DNA from: Clostridiales bacterium UBA6363
GTDB taxonomy: Bacteria > Bacillota > Clostridia > UBA1381
Length of the DNA: 7,305 nt
Assembly: GCA_002438865.1 (NCBI GenBank)
Contig: DJRJ01000087.1
Coordinates: forward strand, 1 to 7,305
Direction: 5' to 3'
A program made the translations under genes and the position numbers. The notes under the pieces were generated by a model that searched no databases, was not told where the DNA came from, and saw only the letters and a program-made list of their open reading frames with translations. The stretch's first letter is position 1, and each line of letters begins with the position of its first letter. Below are positions 1 through 6,410 of this stretch, piece by piece.

Positions 1-33
1 CAGAAAAAACCTCACACGCCCTTACAAACTGCC

Positions 34-72
34 AAAAAAATTTCCGCAAGACCGTTTCTGATCCTGCGGAAA
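34..72 (-). terminator. Intrinsic (Rho-independent) terminator of the glycosyltransferase gene
   Basis: Read on the minus strand, this begins 11 bases after the glycosyltransferase stop codon. Two 13-base arms (72-60 and 53-41) pair around a 6-base loop, AGAAAC. Eleven pairs are Watson-Crick and two are G-T wobbles, with a CCGC/GCGG core. Seven T residues follow directly (40-34). This is the textbook form of an intrinsic terminator. It ends the transcript of the single gene at 84-1337. Bases 1-33 beyond it hold nothing I can recognise. Confidence 0.93.
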
Positions 73-83
73 ACCTTTTCATA

Positions 84-1337
84 TTATTTTGTAAATTCTT
101 CAATCGTATTTGCGTTTCCGTGCTGTATAGGCTCCCATTTTACCTGCTTAAACAATGCAACTATCGAAATAGGAATGTATGTCATAAGATACAGCGGGAA
201 AGTGAACATATACAGTATCTTCTTTTTGGTTGAACAGTATATATTTTTTCTTTCCGTTATAGTTGTGATAAGTCCCAATGTAAATACCATCCAGTACACA
301 TTGAAACACCAGCTTACGGCTGTCATAAGGAGCGGTGTAACGTTCTCGCCGTTGCACACTGCAAAGATTATACCGACCGTATTCATTACAAATGTTGCGA
401 TTGACAGGAATATTGACGGCATTATTGTCATTGCCATATCGTAGCATGAAAATCTTCCCGTTTTGAACAACTCCGACCAAAGCTTGGGACCGTGATTTGC
501 AAATACCTGCAAAAATCCTCTCGCCCATCTCAGACGCTGTGACCATGACTGTGAGAACGATATAGGCTGTTCGTCATACACAACCGCATCATTACAATAT
601 GCAATCGTTTCCCCGTCGATAACGCTCTTAATCGAGAACTGTATATCCTCCGTAAGCAGGAAGCAGTTCCAGCCGTTATTCTTCTTTATGATGTCCTTAT
701 GTACCAAAAATCCCGTACCCGAAACAGCACAGCTTGTATGCATTAACATTCTCGAATAATTAAGGTACTTGGACTCTCTCAAAAACCAAAGCGCATAACC
801 GGCGCTTATCCAGTTTGAACCGTAGTTCTTTGAGTTTCTGTAGCTTGTGATTATTCTGTGACCGTCCGTAAACGTGCGGTTCATTGCACGCACATAGTTT
901 TTGTCAAGAATATTATCTGCATCAAAAACCATATAACCGTCATAATAATCCTTGCCGCACTTATCGAATATTTTGCCTATCAGATAATTAAGCGCATAGC
1001 CTTTGCCGACCTGTACCGAATTAAAGCGTGTGTACACAAAAGCGCCGGCATCTTCGGCAATCTGCGCCGTGTTGTCCGTACAATTGTCCGCAACCACATA
1101 CACATCGAGCATATCCTGCGGATAGTTCTGCGCTTTGACGGATTTTATCAAGTCAGCTATGACGTTCGATTCATTTCTTGCGGAAATAAGCACCGCAAAT
1201 CTGTGGATTACCTCCGGCTTATGCTCCTCTTCCTTTTTAAAGAACGGCACAAGCACAAAGAAAATCTGGTACACATACAGCAGAAAAAATATTGCTGCAA
1301 TAACTAAATTAATATTTCCGATTGTATCCGTAATCAT
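84..1337 (-). CDS. Membrane-anchored family 2 glycosyltransferase (EpsO/cellulose-synthase-like)
   Basis: Predicted processive-type GT2 enzyme that would transfer a sugar from a nucleotide-sugar donor on the cytoplasmic face of the membrane, probably for an exopolysaccharide or surface glycan; donor and product are unknown. Numbered from the upstream ATG at 1349, an N-terminal membrane segment covers about residues 12-37 and the catalytic domain about 50-300. The catalytic set is complete: VVADNCTDNT (D88), FDADN (D143, D145), TED (D235) and QRLRW (271-275). Three further hydrophobic segments follow (about 307-330, 339-362, 377-400), then a WEPIQHG tail typical of clostridial members. There is no PilZ domain. 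I prefer the ATG at 1337 (417 residues) because GGAG lies six bases upstream; the ATG at 1349 (421 residues) has only GGCGG almost touching it. The gene is a single transcription unit with its own promoter and terminator. Family assignment is secure; the pathway is not. Confidence 0.92.
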   Translation of the reverse strand: MITDTIGNINLVIAAIFFLLYVYQIFFVLVPFFKKEEEHKPEVIHRFAVLISARNESNVIADLIKSVKAQNYPQDMLDVYVVADNCTDNTAQIAEDAGAFVYTRFNSVQVGKGYALNYLIGKIFDKCGKDYYDGYMVFDADNILDKNYVRAMNRTFTDGHRIITSYRNSKNYGSNWISAGYALWFLRESKYLNYSRMLMHTSCAVSGTGFLVHKDIIKKNNGWNCFLLTEDIQFSIKSVIDGETIAYCNDAVVYDEQPISFSQSWSQRLRWARGFLQVFANHGPKLWSELFKTGRFSCYDMAMTIMPSIFLSIATFVMNTVGIIFAVCNGENVTPLLMTAVSWCFNVYWMVFTLGLITTITERKNIYCSTKKKILYMFTFPLYLMTYIPISIVALFKQVKWEPIQHGNANTIEEFTK

Positions 1338-1343
1338 TTTAAT

Positions 1344-1347
1344 CTCC
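1344..1347 (-). promoter_or_regulatory. Shine-Dalgarno site deciding the glycosyltransferase start
   Basis: GGAG lies on the minus strand with ATTAAA between it and the ATG at 1337-1335, which is ideal spacing. It overlaps the upstream in-frame ATG (1349-1347), which itself has only a GGCGG one base away, too close for initiation. This favours translation from 1337 and removes four residues from the longest reading frame. Confidence 0.7.
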
Positions 1348-1369
1348 ATTCCGCCGCTTTAAAACGGCT

Positions 1370-1396
1370 AAAAACACAGCGTATATCCTACGCTGT
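1370..1396 (-). terminator. Leader hairpin with T run upstream of the glycosyltransferase (possible attenuator)
   Basis: On the minus strand the perfect 8-bp arms ACAGCGTA (1396-1389) and TACGCTGT (1383-1376) enclose the 5-base loop GGATA. G and then five T residues follow (1375-1370). It sits about 50 bases downstream of the predicted transcription start and about 33 bases before the ATG. It could partly terminate glycosyltransferase transcripts as an attenuator, or stop read-through from the apbE operon. A second small GCCG/CGGC hairpin follows at about 1353-1368, just before the ribosome site. I recognise no known riboswitch fold. Confidence 0.55.
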
Positions 1397-1436
1397 TCCC
1401 TTTCTCCCTAATTAACAATATTACTTTTACTATCCC

Positions 1437-1500
1437 TGCACTAAAACCATTAATATATTAACACAAATACGCCGTTCAGTCAATATATTTTGCACTAAAA
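1437..1500 (-). repeat. 10-bp direct repeat flanking the glycosyltransferase promoter (candidate operator)
   Basis: The minus-strand sequence TTTTAGTGCA occurs exactly twice here, at 1500-1491 and 1446-1437. One copy lies just upstream of the -35 box and the other at or just after the expected transcription start. They are 54 bp apart, close to five helical turns, so a bound regulator could sit on the same DNA face at both. The pattern fits a repressor or activator pair, but no regulator gene is in the window and the region is AT-rich, so chance cannot be excluded. Confidence 0.45.
1455..1483 (-). promoter_or_regulatory. Sigma-A type promoter of the glycosyltransferase gene
   Basis: On the minus strand, TTGACT (1483-1478, 5 of 6 to the -35 consensus) is followed by a 17-base spacer and TAATAT (1460-1455, 4 of 6 to the -10). 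TGT directly precedes the -10, giving an extended TGn motif. The expected start is near 1448, leaving a leader of about 110 bases before the ATG at 1337. It would serve only the downstream glycosyltransferase, separating it from the cell-wall operon. Confidence 0.75.
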
Positions 1501-1524
1501 ACAGCCGAAAAAACCTCTGTTTTT
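1497..1524 (-). terminator. Weak terminator-like hairpin after apbE
   Basis: The arms AAAAACAG and CTGTTTTT (8 bp) enclose a 12-base loop, about 32 bases past the apbE stop. The T run is part of the 3' arm and only CAG/CTG contributes strong pairs, so the stem is weak. The structure is symmetrical and could act in either direction. It is the best candidate for the end of the PBP-to-apbE transcript between apbE and the next promoter; the hairpin at 1376-1396 is the alternative. Confidence 0.35.
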
Positions 1525-1555
1525 CACAAGCTTGATATTGAAAATATACAAAAAC

Positions 1556-2557
1556 TTAATATTTACTCACAGCTATTTCCTCTTTTTCGATACCGCCGTT
1601 TACCGAAATACTGTCAAAAAGGGAGTCGGTACAGTAAACTTTCTTATCCTCGGTTATGATAACTGCGCCTATATCGGGGTGATTTGCGAGAAAATCCTCC
1701 GCCTTTTCCCTGCCCATAACAAAAAGCGCTGTTGAGAGTGCGTCCGCCTTTGTGCCGGATTCGCACACCACCGTAACCGACTTTATCCCGTTATTTACGG
1801 GAGTTCCCGTTTTGGGGTCTATGATATGGTGATACACTTTCCCGTCACGCTCAAAATTCCGCTCATAACTGCCAGATGTCACAACGGCTGTGTCGGACAC
1901 CTCCATTGTCAAAATCGGCTCGCTGCTGTTATACGGGTCGGCAACACCGACCCTCCACTTACCGCCCGACGGTTTTTCCCCTACGGCGTACACATTGCCG
2001 CCGAGGTTTATCATTGCCGAGGTTATGCCGTTTTCCATTAATATTTTCCTAACCTTATCCGTAGCATAGCCTTTGCCTATTCCGCCGAGGTCGATTTTTG
2101 CATTATTTAAAAGCGTTATTGTGCCGTTATTGAAAAATACGTTTCTGTAATCCACACTGCGTAAAACGTTTCTTATACTTTCGCCCGACGGCACATTATA
2201 ATGCCTGTCGTAAAATCCCCACAAGTCCATAACGGGCGACACGGTAATATCAAACGCACCGTCCGTTTCACGGCTTACCTCTATCGCCGATTTTACAATC
2301 TCCTCCGTATCGCCCGAAACGTCCGCACCGCCGTTATTTACGGCGTAAACATCGCTTTTTTCATCACCACGGTCAAACAGCTTTTCAAGCCGCCTTAACT
2401 CGGTTTCGGATTCCGAAACCGCCTTTTCGCAATTATCGCCGTACACCTGCATATTCATAACGGTGTCCATACAAAAGATATTCATATCGGCTTGCGGAGT
2501 TTTTCCGCACGAGGTCAGCAATGCCAAAACAGGCAGTATAAACAGAATTTTTTTCAT
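1556..2557 (-). CDS. apbE: FAD:protein FMN transferase, ApbE-family lipoprotein
   Basis: ApbE transferases attach FMN from FAD covalently to a Thr or Ser of an exported or membrane flavoprotein, using Mg2+. The 333-residue length is normal. A lipoprotein signal peptide (Lys-Lys, hydrophobic core, lipobox LTSC with Cys17) places it outside the membrane. Family motifs appear in order: CMDTVMNMQVYG (29-40), AFDITVSPVMDLWGF (101-115), KIDLGGIGKGYATD (154-167), MINLGGNVYAVG (182-193), YHHIIDPKTGTPV (242-254) and the metal-binding ADALSTA (271-277). The start overlaps the upstream gene's stop as ATGA (2557-2554), with GGAG 8 bases upstream, so the two are probably translationally coupled. No FMN-binding target protein (RnfG/NqrC type) lies in the window, so its substrate is encoded elsewhere. 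A TAA at 1558-1556 ends the probable operon. Confidence 0.95.
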   Translation of the reverse strand: MKKILFILPVLALLTSCGKTPQADMNIFCMDTVMNMQVYGDNCEKAVSESETELRRLEKLFDRGDEKSDVYAVNNGGADVSGDTEEIVKSAIEVSRETDGAFDITVSPVMDLWGFYDRHYNVPSGESIRNVLRSVDYRNVFFNNGTITLLNNAKIDLGGIGKGYATDKVRKILMENGITSAMINLGGNVYAVGEKPSGGKWRVGVADPYNSSEPILTMEVSDTAVVTSGSYERNFERDGKVYHHIIDPKTGTPVNNGIKSVTVVCESGTKADALSTALFVMGREKAEDFLANHPDIGAVIITEDKKVYCTDSLFDSISVNGGIEKEEIAVSKY

Positions 2558-3066
2558 TTACATTTCTCCGTCAATCTTGATATATGTCCGTTTTTCAATA
2601 CATAATACGCACACACGCCCGTAAATATGCCCGTCACCATTCCCGACACAACAAGCACGGGAAGATACAAAAGCACTCCGTTTGTACCCATAACAACCCT
2701 TGCCGCCGCTATCTGACCGACATTATGCGCAATTCCGCCGAGTGCGCTCACCACCCAGATAAGCTCGTTCTTTAAGAATTTATATGCAACGCACATCACC
2801 AAAAAACAGCACAGTCCGCCGGACAAGCTGTAAATCAGCGCCGAAACGCCCCCGGCAAAAATACAGCCGATTATTATCCTTAAAATCATCACAGCAAACG
2901 CCTCACGCCTGCCGAGTACCGCAAGCGCAAAAAGCGTTACTATATTGGCAAGTCCAAGCTTTATCCCGGGTATCTGCGTGAGAGACGGTATCTGCAATTC
3001 TACAATAAATATAACTAAGGCAATGCCTGTAAGCATTGCCGTTAATACAAGACGTTTTATTTTCAT
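2554..3066 (-). CDS. Gx transporter family membrane protein (Hpre_diP_synt_I family)
   Basis: A 170-residue integral membrane protein with about five hydrophobic segments and a short basic C-terminal end. Diagnostic motifs are IPGIKLGLANIVTLFAL (about 32-48), IYSLSGGL (78-85) and SALGGIAHNVGQI (107-119). The family is often labelled heptaprenyl diphosphate synthase component I, but the sequence has no prenyl-transferase Asp-rich motif. It resembles small substrate-binding (S) components of ECF transporters, so a transport role is more likely; the substrate is unknown. The start overlaps the murG stop (ATGA, 3066-3063) and has only a poor ribosome site (CGGAAA), which suggests coupling to murG. 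Its stop overlaps the apbE start in the same way. Relatives in Clostridia commonly lie beside apbE and NusG-domain-II genes. By analogy with the Listeria flavin system it could handle a flavin for ApbE, but that is inference. Confidence 0.85.
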   Translation of the reverse strand: MKIKRLVLTAMLTGIALVIFIVELQIPSLTQIPGIKLGLANIVTLFALAVLGRREAFAVMILRIIIGCIFAGGVSALIYSLSGGLCCFLVMCVAYKFLKNELIWVVSALGGIAHNVGQIAAARVVMGTNGVLLYLPVLVVSGMVTGIFTGVCAYYVLKNGHISRLTEKCK

Positions 3067-4163
3067 TTTTCCGACATCTTAAGCATAAGTCCGTACAGCT
3101 TTTCGAGTGCGTCGGTTTTTGCAAGCTTTTTAAGATTTTCCGACATACTCCGCATACGGCTCTTATCCGCAATCAGTTCCGTTATTTTCGCATACAAAAG
3201 CTCTGCCGAAAGTTCGCTTTCCAAAATCATTTCCGCCGCACCGCAATCCGCAAACTCACGTGCGTTCTGCTCCTGATGATTTCTTACAACGTTCGGCGAC
3301 GGAATAAGTATCGACGGTTTTCCGAGCGCCGCAATCTCGCTCACGGTTATTGCGCCCGAGCGTGACACGACCAGATCAGCCGCCGCCATCATTTCCGCCA
3401 TATTATTTATATATGCGGTAACGGTAACGTTTTCACCGAGCGTTATGCCCTTATCCGCTATCGCTTTCATAACCGCATCGTAATTTCTGTCACCCGTACC
3501 GAAAACAAGCCTGAACTTATTCTCCGCCGACACTCTGCCGAGCATATCGGTAACGGTGCTGTTTATCTTTGCCGCACCGAGACTTCCGCCGAAAATAAGC
3601 ACAAACGGCTCGGTTATGCCGAGTTTTTTACGGCATTCCTCCCTGTCGGCGTTTATAATGCTTTCACGGACGGGGTTTCCCGTAACGACGCATTTTGATT
3701 TTTCTTTCATATCGTTCACGGTTTCATCAAAGCTCAGCGCAAGGTAATCAACATACTTTTCCGAACCTTTCACCGTAAGTCCGGGGAACACATTCTGCTC
3801 ATGAATGAGCGAGGGAACGCCCTCTTTATGCGCCGCCATTGTTACGGGGCCGCTTACGTATCCACCCGTGCACACTATGCAGTCGGGTTTAAACTCACGT
3901 ATTATCTGTCTGCACCGTCTGACCGATTTAAACAGCTTTTCAAGCGTTTTTACATTGCTCAAAAGATGCGAGCGGTCAAAACCCTGCACATCTATATATT
4001 CTATATTATAGCCGAGCGCCGGAACAAGCTTTTTTTCAAGTCCTTTTTCCGTTCCTATAAACAGCGCCTCGAAATCCTTATCACGGCTTTTTGCGTAATC
4101 GGCAATCGAAACGGCAGGGTTGATATGTCCGCCCGTACCGCCGCCTGCAAAAATCACACGCAT
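3063..4163 (-). CDS. murG: UDP-GlcNAc:lipid I N-acetylglucosaminyltransferase MurG
   Basis: MurG adds GlcNAc from UDP-GlcNAc to lipid I (undecaprenyl-PP-MurNAc-pentapeptide), giving lipid II on the inner face of the membrane. The 366 residues match the usual length and the GT-B two-domain layout. The N-terminal domain holds the glycine loop FAGGGTGGHINP (5-16), CTGGYVSGPV (98-107) and HEQNVFPGLTVK (121-132). TGNPVR (161-166) marks the hinge. The C-terminal domain has the second glycine loop GGSLGA (192-197) and the donor-binding region SRSGAITVSEIAALGKP (267-283, Glu276 expected to hold the UDP ribose), followed by NHQEQNA (295-301). It follows ftsW by 16 bases with a strong AAAGGAG ribosome site at 4178-4172, and its stop overlaps the Gx gene by 4 bases. 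No damage is visible. Codon use is rich in ATA, like the genes to its left. Confidence 0.97.
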   Translation of the reverse strand: MRVIFAGGGTGGHINPAVSIADYAKSRDKDFEALFIGTEKGLEKKLVPALGYNIEYIDVQGFDRSHLLSNVKTLEKLFKSVRRCRQIIREFKPDCIVCTGGYVSGPVTMAAHKEGVPSLIHEQNVFPGLTVKGSEKYVDYLALSFDETVNDMKEKSKCVVTGNPVRESIINADREECRKKLGITEPFVLIFGGSLGAAKINSTVTDMLGRVSAENKFRLVFGTGDRNYDAVMKAIADKGITLGENVTVTAYINNMAEMMAAADLVVSRSGAITVSEIAALGKPSILIPSPNVVRNHQEQNAREFADCGAAEMILESELSAELLYAKITELIADKSRMRSMSENLKKLAKTDALEKLYGLMLKMSEK

Positions 4164-4179
4164 ACTTAAAGCTCCTTTC

Positions 4180-5415
4180 CTACTCCCGTCGTTCCGAATA
4201 CCTTGATATATTGAGCAGTACGCCCATTTCCAGCAAAAGCATCATCACAGACGATCCTCCGTAGCTGAAAAACGGAAGCGACACGCCCGTATTCGGCACT
4301 GACGAGGTTGCAACCGCAATATTCAGAGTTGTCTGAATTGCAATCTGTGCCACTATTCCCACCGCAACAAGCGTTGAATACGTATCGGGGGCGTTCATTG
4401 CAATTCTCAGCGCACGCAGTATAAGCACAACGAACAATGCTATAACGAGTATTGCGCCGATAAGTCCCAATTCCTCGCAGATTATGGCGAAAATGAAGTC
4501 ATTATACGGCTCCGGCAGATACGAGTATTTCTGCACGCTCTGTCCCAAGCCTTTGCCGAAAATTCCTCCCGAGCCTATGGCGTACAATCCCTGTGCCACC
4601 TGATAGCTTGTGTTCTGAATATCACGGAACGGGTCGAGAAAGCTTATAATTCTGCTCCAGCGCACCGCACTGAGCTTATAAACTCCCCAAACGCCTACTG
4701 CGCCTACCGGAACGGACAAGAGTACAAGCGGTTTTACACGCATACCACCGGCAACAAGCAAGGTTATGCCTATACCGGCAAGGATTATCGCTCCGCTCAG
4801 ATGCGGTTCCATAAGCATAAGCAAAACTATAAGCCCTATCCAGCCAAAATACGGCAGACAGCCTTTAAACGTCTTTAAGTCGCTTTTGCCCTGTTCTATC
4901 TGATACGCAAAGTACATCGCCAAAACGGGTTTCATAAACTCCGACGGCTGTACCTGTATACCCGGTATCGGAAGCCATCTTCGTGAACCGTTGAACGACT
5001 TTCCTATAAACGGGATTGCAACAAGTATGAGCATAAACACGCACACAAGCATAAACATAGGCACGTATTTTTTATAGCGGTTGAAATTAATTCGTGATAC
5101 CACCCACATACCGACAAGTCCTATGGACACGGAAATAAGCTGTTTTCTGAACAGCGCATACGAATCGCCGTTATACAGCGAACTTGCCGACGGCGCAGAC
5201 GCCGACAGAAGCATTACCAGTCCGAACGCAACCACCAATATTATAATTGACAAAAAGGTATAGTCCATATCGCCCGCAAGCGTTCTTGTATTTTCCTTAT
5301 ATTTCTTATTAAGAGTTTCCAGTCTGCGTCCCATACCTGCGCTATGCGGCTGATTTTTTCTTTTGTTTGTCTTTTTAACGGCGGTTTTTGCGCCCCTGCT
5401 GTCCGAACGAGCCAT
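4180..5415 (-). CDS. ftsW: FtsW/SpoVE-type SEDS peptidoglycan polymerase
   Basis: A SEDS-family glycosyltransferase that polymerises lipid II into glycan strands together with a class B PBP. Of 411 residues, about 50 form a basic, hydrophilic, presumably cytoplasmic N-terminal stretch, and the remainder about ten membrane segments. Family motifs are GSRRWLPIPGIQVQPSEFMKP (143-163), EPHLSGA (203-209), YQVAQGLYAIGSGGIFGKGL (271-290), YLPEPYNDFIFAIICEELG (299-317) and SVPNTGVSLPFFSYGGSS (372-389). Asp306 in YNDFIFA matches the catalytic Asp of SEDS enzymes. It starts 17 bases after mraY with AGAGGAG at 5428-5422. In Clostridia this slot is annotated either ftsW (vegetative division) or spoVE (spore cortex), and the sequence does not separate them. 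The upstream PBP is the likely type of partner, but it lies across the composition break. No murD stands between mraY and ftsW. Confidence 0.95.
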   Translation of the reverse strand: MARSDSRGAKTAVKKTNKRKNQPHSAGMGRRLETLNKKYKENTRTLAGDMDYTFLSIIILVVAFGLVMLLSASAPSASSLYNGDSYALFRKQLISVSIGLVGMWVVSRINFNRYKKYVPMFMLVCVFMLILVAIPFIGKSFNGSRRWLPIPGIQVQPSEFMKPVLAMYFAYQIEQGKSDLKTFKGCLPYFGWIGLIVLLMLMEPHLSGAIILAGIGITLLVAGGMRVKPLVLLSVPVGAVGVWGVYKLSAVRWSRIISFLDPFRDIQNTSYQVAQGLYAIGSGGIFGKGLGQSVQKYSYLPEPYNDFIFAIICEELGLIGAILVIALFVVLILRALRIAMNAPDTYSTLVAVGIVAQIAIQTTLNIAVATSSVPNTGVSLPFFSYGGSSVMMLLLEMGVLLNISRYSERRE

Positions 5416-5421
5416 CTGTTA

Positions 5422-5428
5422 CTCCTCT
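5422..5428 (-). promoter_or_regulatory. Ribosome binding site of ftsW
   Basis: AGAGGAG on the minus strand lies between the mraY TGA (5435-5433) and the ftsW ATG (5415-5413), with six bases (TAACAG) before the start codon. It fixes the ftsW start at 5415 and shows that ftsW is read from the same transcript as mraY. Confidence 0.8.
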
Positions 5429-5432
5429 CAAA

Positions 5433-6410
5433 TCAAAATCCTATCCATGCGATAACGCACATAACTATCGTTACAAGCGTGAACACCGCAACAATTTTCT
5501 TCTCCGACCACTTGCACATCTCAAAGTGATGATGTATCGGCGTCATTTTAAATATTCGTCTGCCCTCGCCGTACTTCTTTTTAGTGTACTTGAAGTACGA
5601 GGTCTGAATTATTACCGAAAGGGTTTCCGCAAAGTAGACAAAGCCTACGAGTATGAGGAATATCTCCATTTTCAGATCTATTCCCAAAAGTGCGACAGCC
5701 GCTCCGAGAAACAGCGAGCCGGTATCGCCCATAAACACCTTTGCCGGATAGCAGTTAAACATCAGGAAGCCGAGAAGTGCACCAAACACAGCACCGGAGA
5801 TCGGTGCCAGCTGTCCATCTGCCTTTCCGAAGTACAGGCTGACGAGGCCCAGGAAGAGGGCAATCACGGCCGTCACGGAGCTCGCAAGTCCATCCAGACC
5901 ATCCGTAAAATTTGCGCCATTGTCCGTTCCCAGTACGATAAAAAGAAGCGCTGGCACATAAAACCATCCAAGATCCAGGTAAATCCCGGTGAACGGAATC
6001 TGCATCCGGTGATCATAGGCTGGTGAAAGATAGAGGTACAGCGCAAAGATCACACAGAACACGAGCTGACAGAGAAACTTCTGCTTCGGGTTGAAGCCCT
6101 CCGACTGATGCTTGACCACCTTCAGGAAGTCATCGATGAAGCCGACGATACCGAAGGCAACGGTCAGAAGCATAACCGGAAGGATTTTCGGGTAGCGTGG
6201 AAGATAGAACAGGCTGACAAGCACGATGGCCAGCACGAAAACGAGTCCGCCCATCGTCGGTGTTCCCTGTTTTTTCAGATGGGACTTCGGACCATCGTCT
6301 CGTACCTCCTGTCCGAACTTCAGCTTGTGAAGCTCCGGAATGGCAAAGGGCATGCTGATGGCCACCAGCAGAAAGCCCAGAAGACTCGATATTACAAAAT
6401 CAACATACAT
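5433..6410 (-). CDS. mraY: Phospho-N-acetylmuramoyl-pentapeptide transferase MraY (mosaic codon usage)
   Basis: MraY transfers phospho-MurNAc-pentapeptide from its UDP carrier to undecaprenyl phosphate, making lipid I, the first membrane step of peptidoglycan synthesis. The 325 residues and multi-pass hydrophobic profile are normal. Motifs in order: KFGQEVRDDGPKSHLKKQGTP (31-51), PTMGG (51-55), GFIDDFLKV (90-98, catalytic Asp93/Asp94), NFTDGLDGLA (167-176), NCYPAKVFMGDTGS (219-232, Asp229) and the His motif TPIHHHFE (290-297). TTTGGAG supplies a ribosome site 7 bases before the ATG. The protein appears intact, yet codon usage changes sharply within it. Of the Ile codons before residue ~204, 1 of 13 is ATA; from residue 244 on, 8 of 11 are ATA. 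The 5' part resembles the PBP gene in codon style and the 3' part resembles ftsW, so the gene is probably a recombinant or an assembly chimera. Confidence 0.95.
   Translation of the reverse strand: MYVDFVISSLLGFLLVAISMPFAIPELHKLKFGQEVRDDGPKSHLKKQGTPTMGGLVFVLAIVLVSLFYLPRYPKILPVMLLTVAFGIVGFIDDFLKVVKHQSEGFNPKQKFLCQLVFCVIFALYLYLSPAYDHRMQIPFTGIYLDLGWFYVPALLFIVLGTDNGANFTDGLDGLASSVTAVIALFLGLVSLYFGKADGQLAPISGAVFGALLGFLMFNCYPAKVFMGDTGSLFLGAAVALLGIDLKMEIFLILVGFVYFAETLSVIIQTSYFKYTKKKYGEGRRIFKMTPIHHHFEMCKWSEKKIVAVFTLVTIVMCVIAWIGF
5681..5800. other. Composition breakpoint inside mraY (recombination or assembly junction)
   Basis: Ile codons at residues up to 204 of MraY (base 5801 and above) are ATC or ATT with one exception. 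From residue 244 (base 5681 and below) they are mostly ATA. The codons between encode the nearly invariant AKVFMGDTGSLFLG region, where two homologous genes would share long identical stretches. The frame is unbroken. Exact placement is not possible because no Ile codon falls inside the interval; Leu and Gly choices suggest the lower half, about 5681-5777. Confidence 0.75.

Noticed and set aside
858..1307. Plus-strand open frame of 149 codons antisense to the glycosyltransferase
   Set aside because: The sense frame carries every GT2 catalytic motif, and the antisense product is basic with no family features.
1350..1460. Known riboswitch class (for example cyclic di-GMP) in the glycosyltransferase leader
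   Set aside because: I could not match the conserved core of any class I know. Only the hairpins themselves are supported.
2554..3066. Heptaprenyl diphosphate synthase subunit involved in making the undecaprenyl carrier
   Set aside because: This is a legacy family name. The protein is a small multi-pass membrane protein with no Asp-rich prenyl-synthase motif, so the enzymatic reading is not supported despite the lipid II context.
5388..6026. Plus-strand open frame of 212 codons antisense to mraY and the ftsW start
   Set aside because: The translation has no recognisable motif and crosses the codon-usage break. The opposite strand encodes all MraY motifs.
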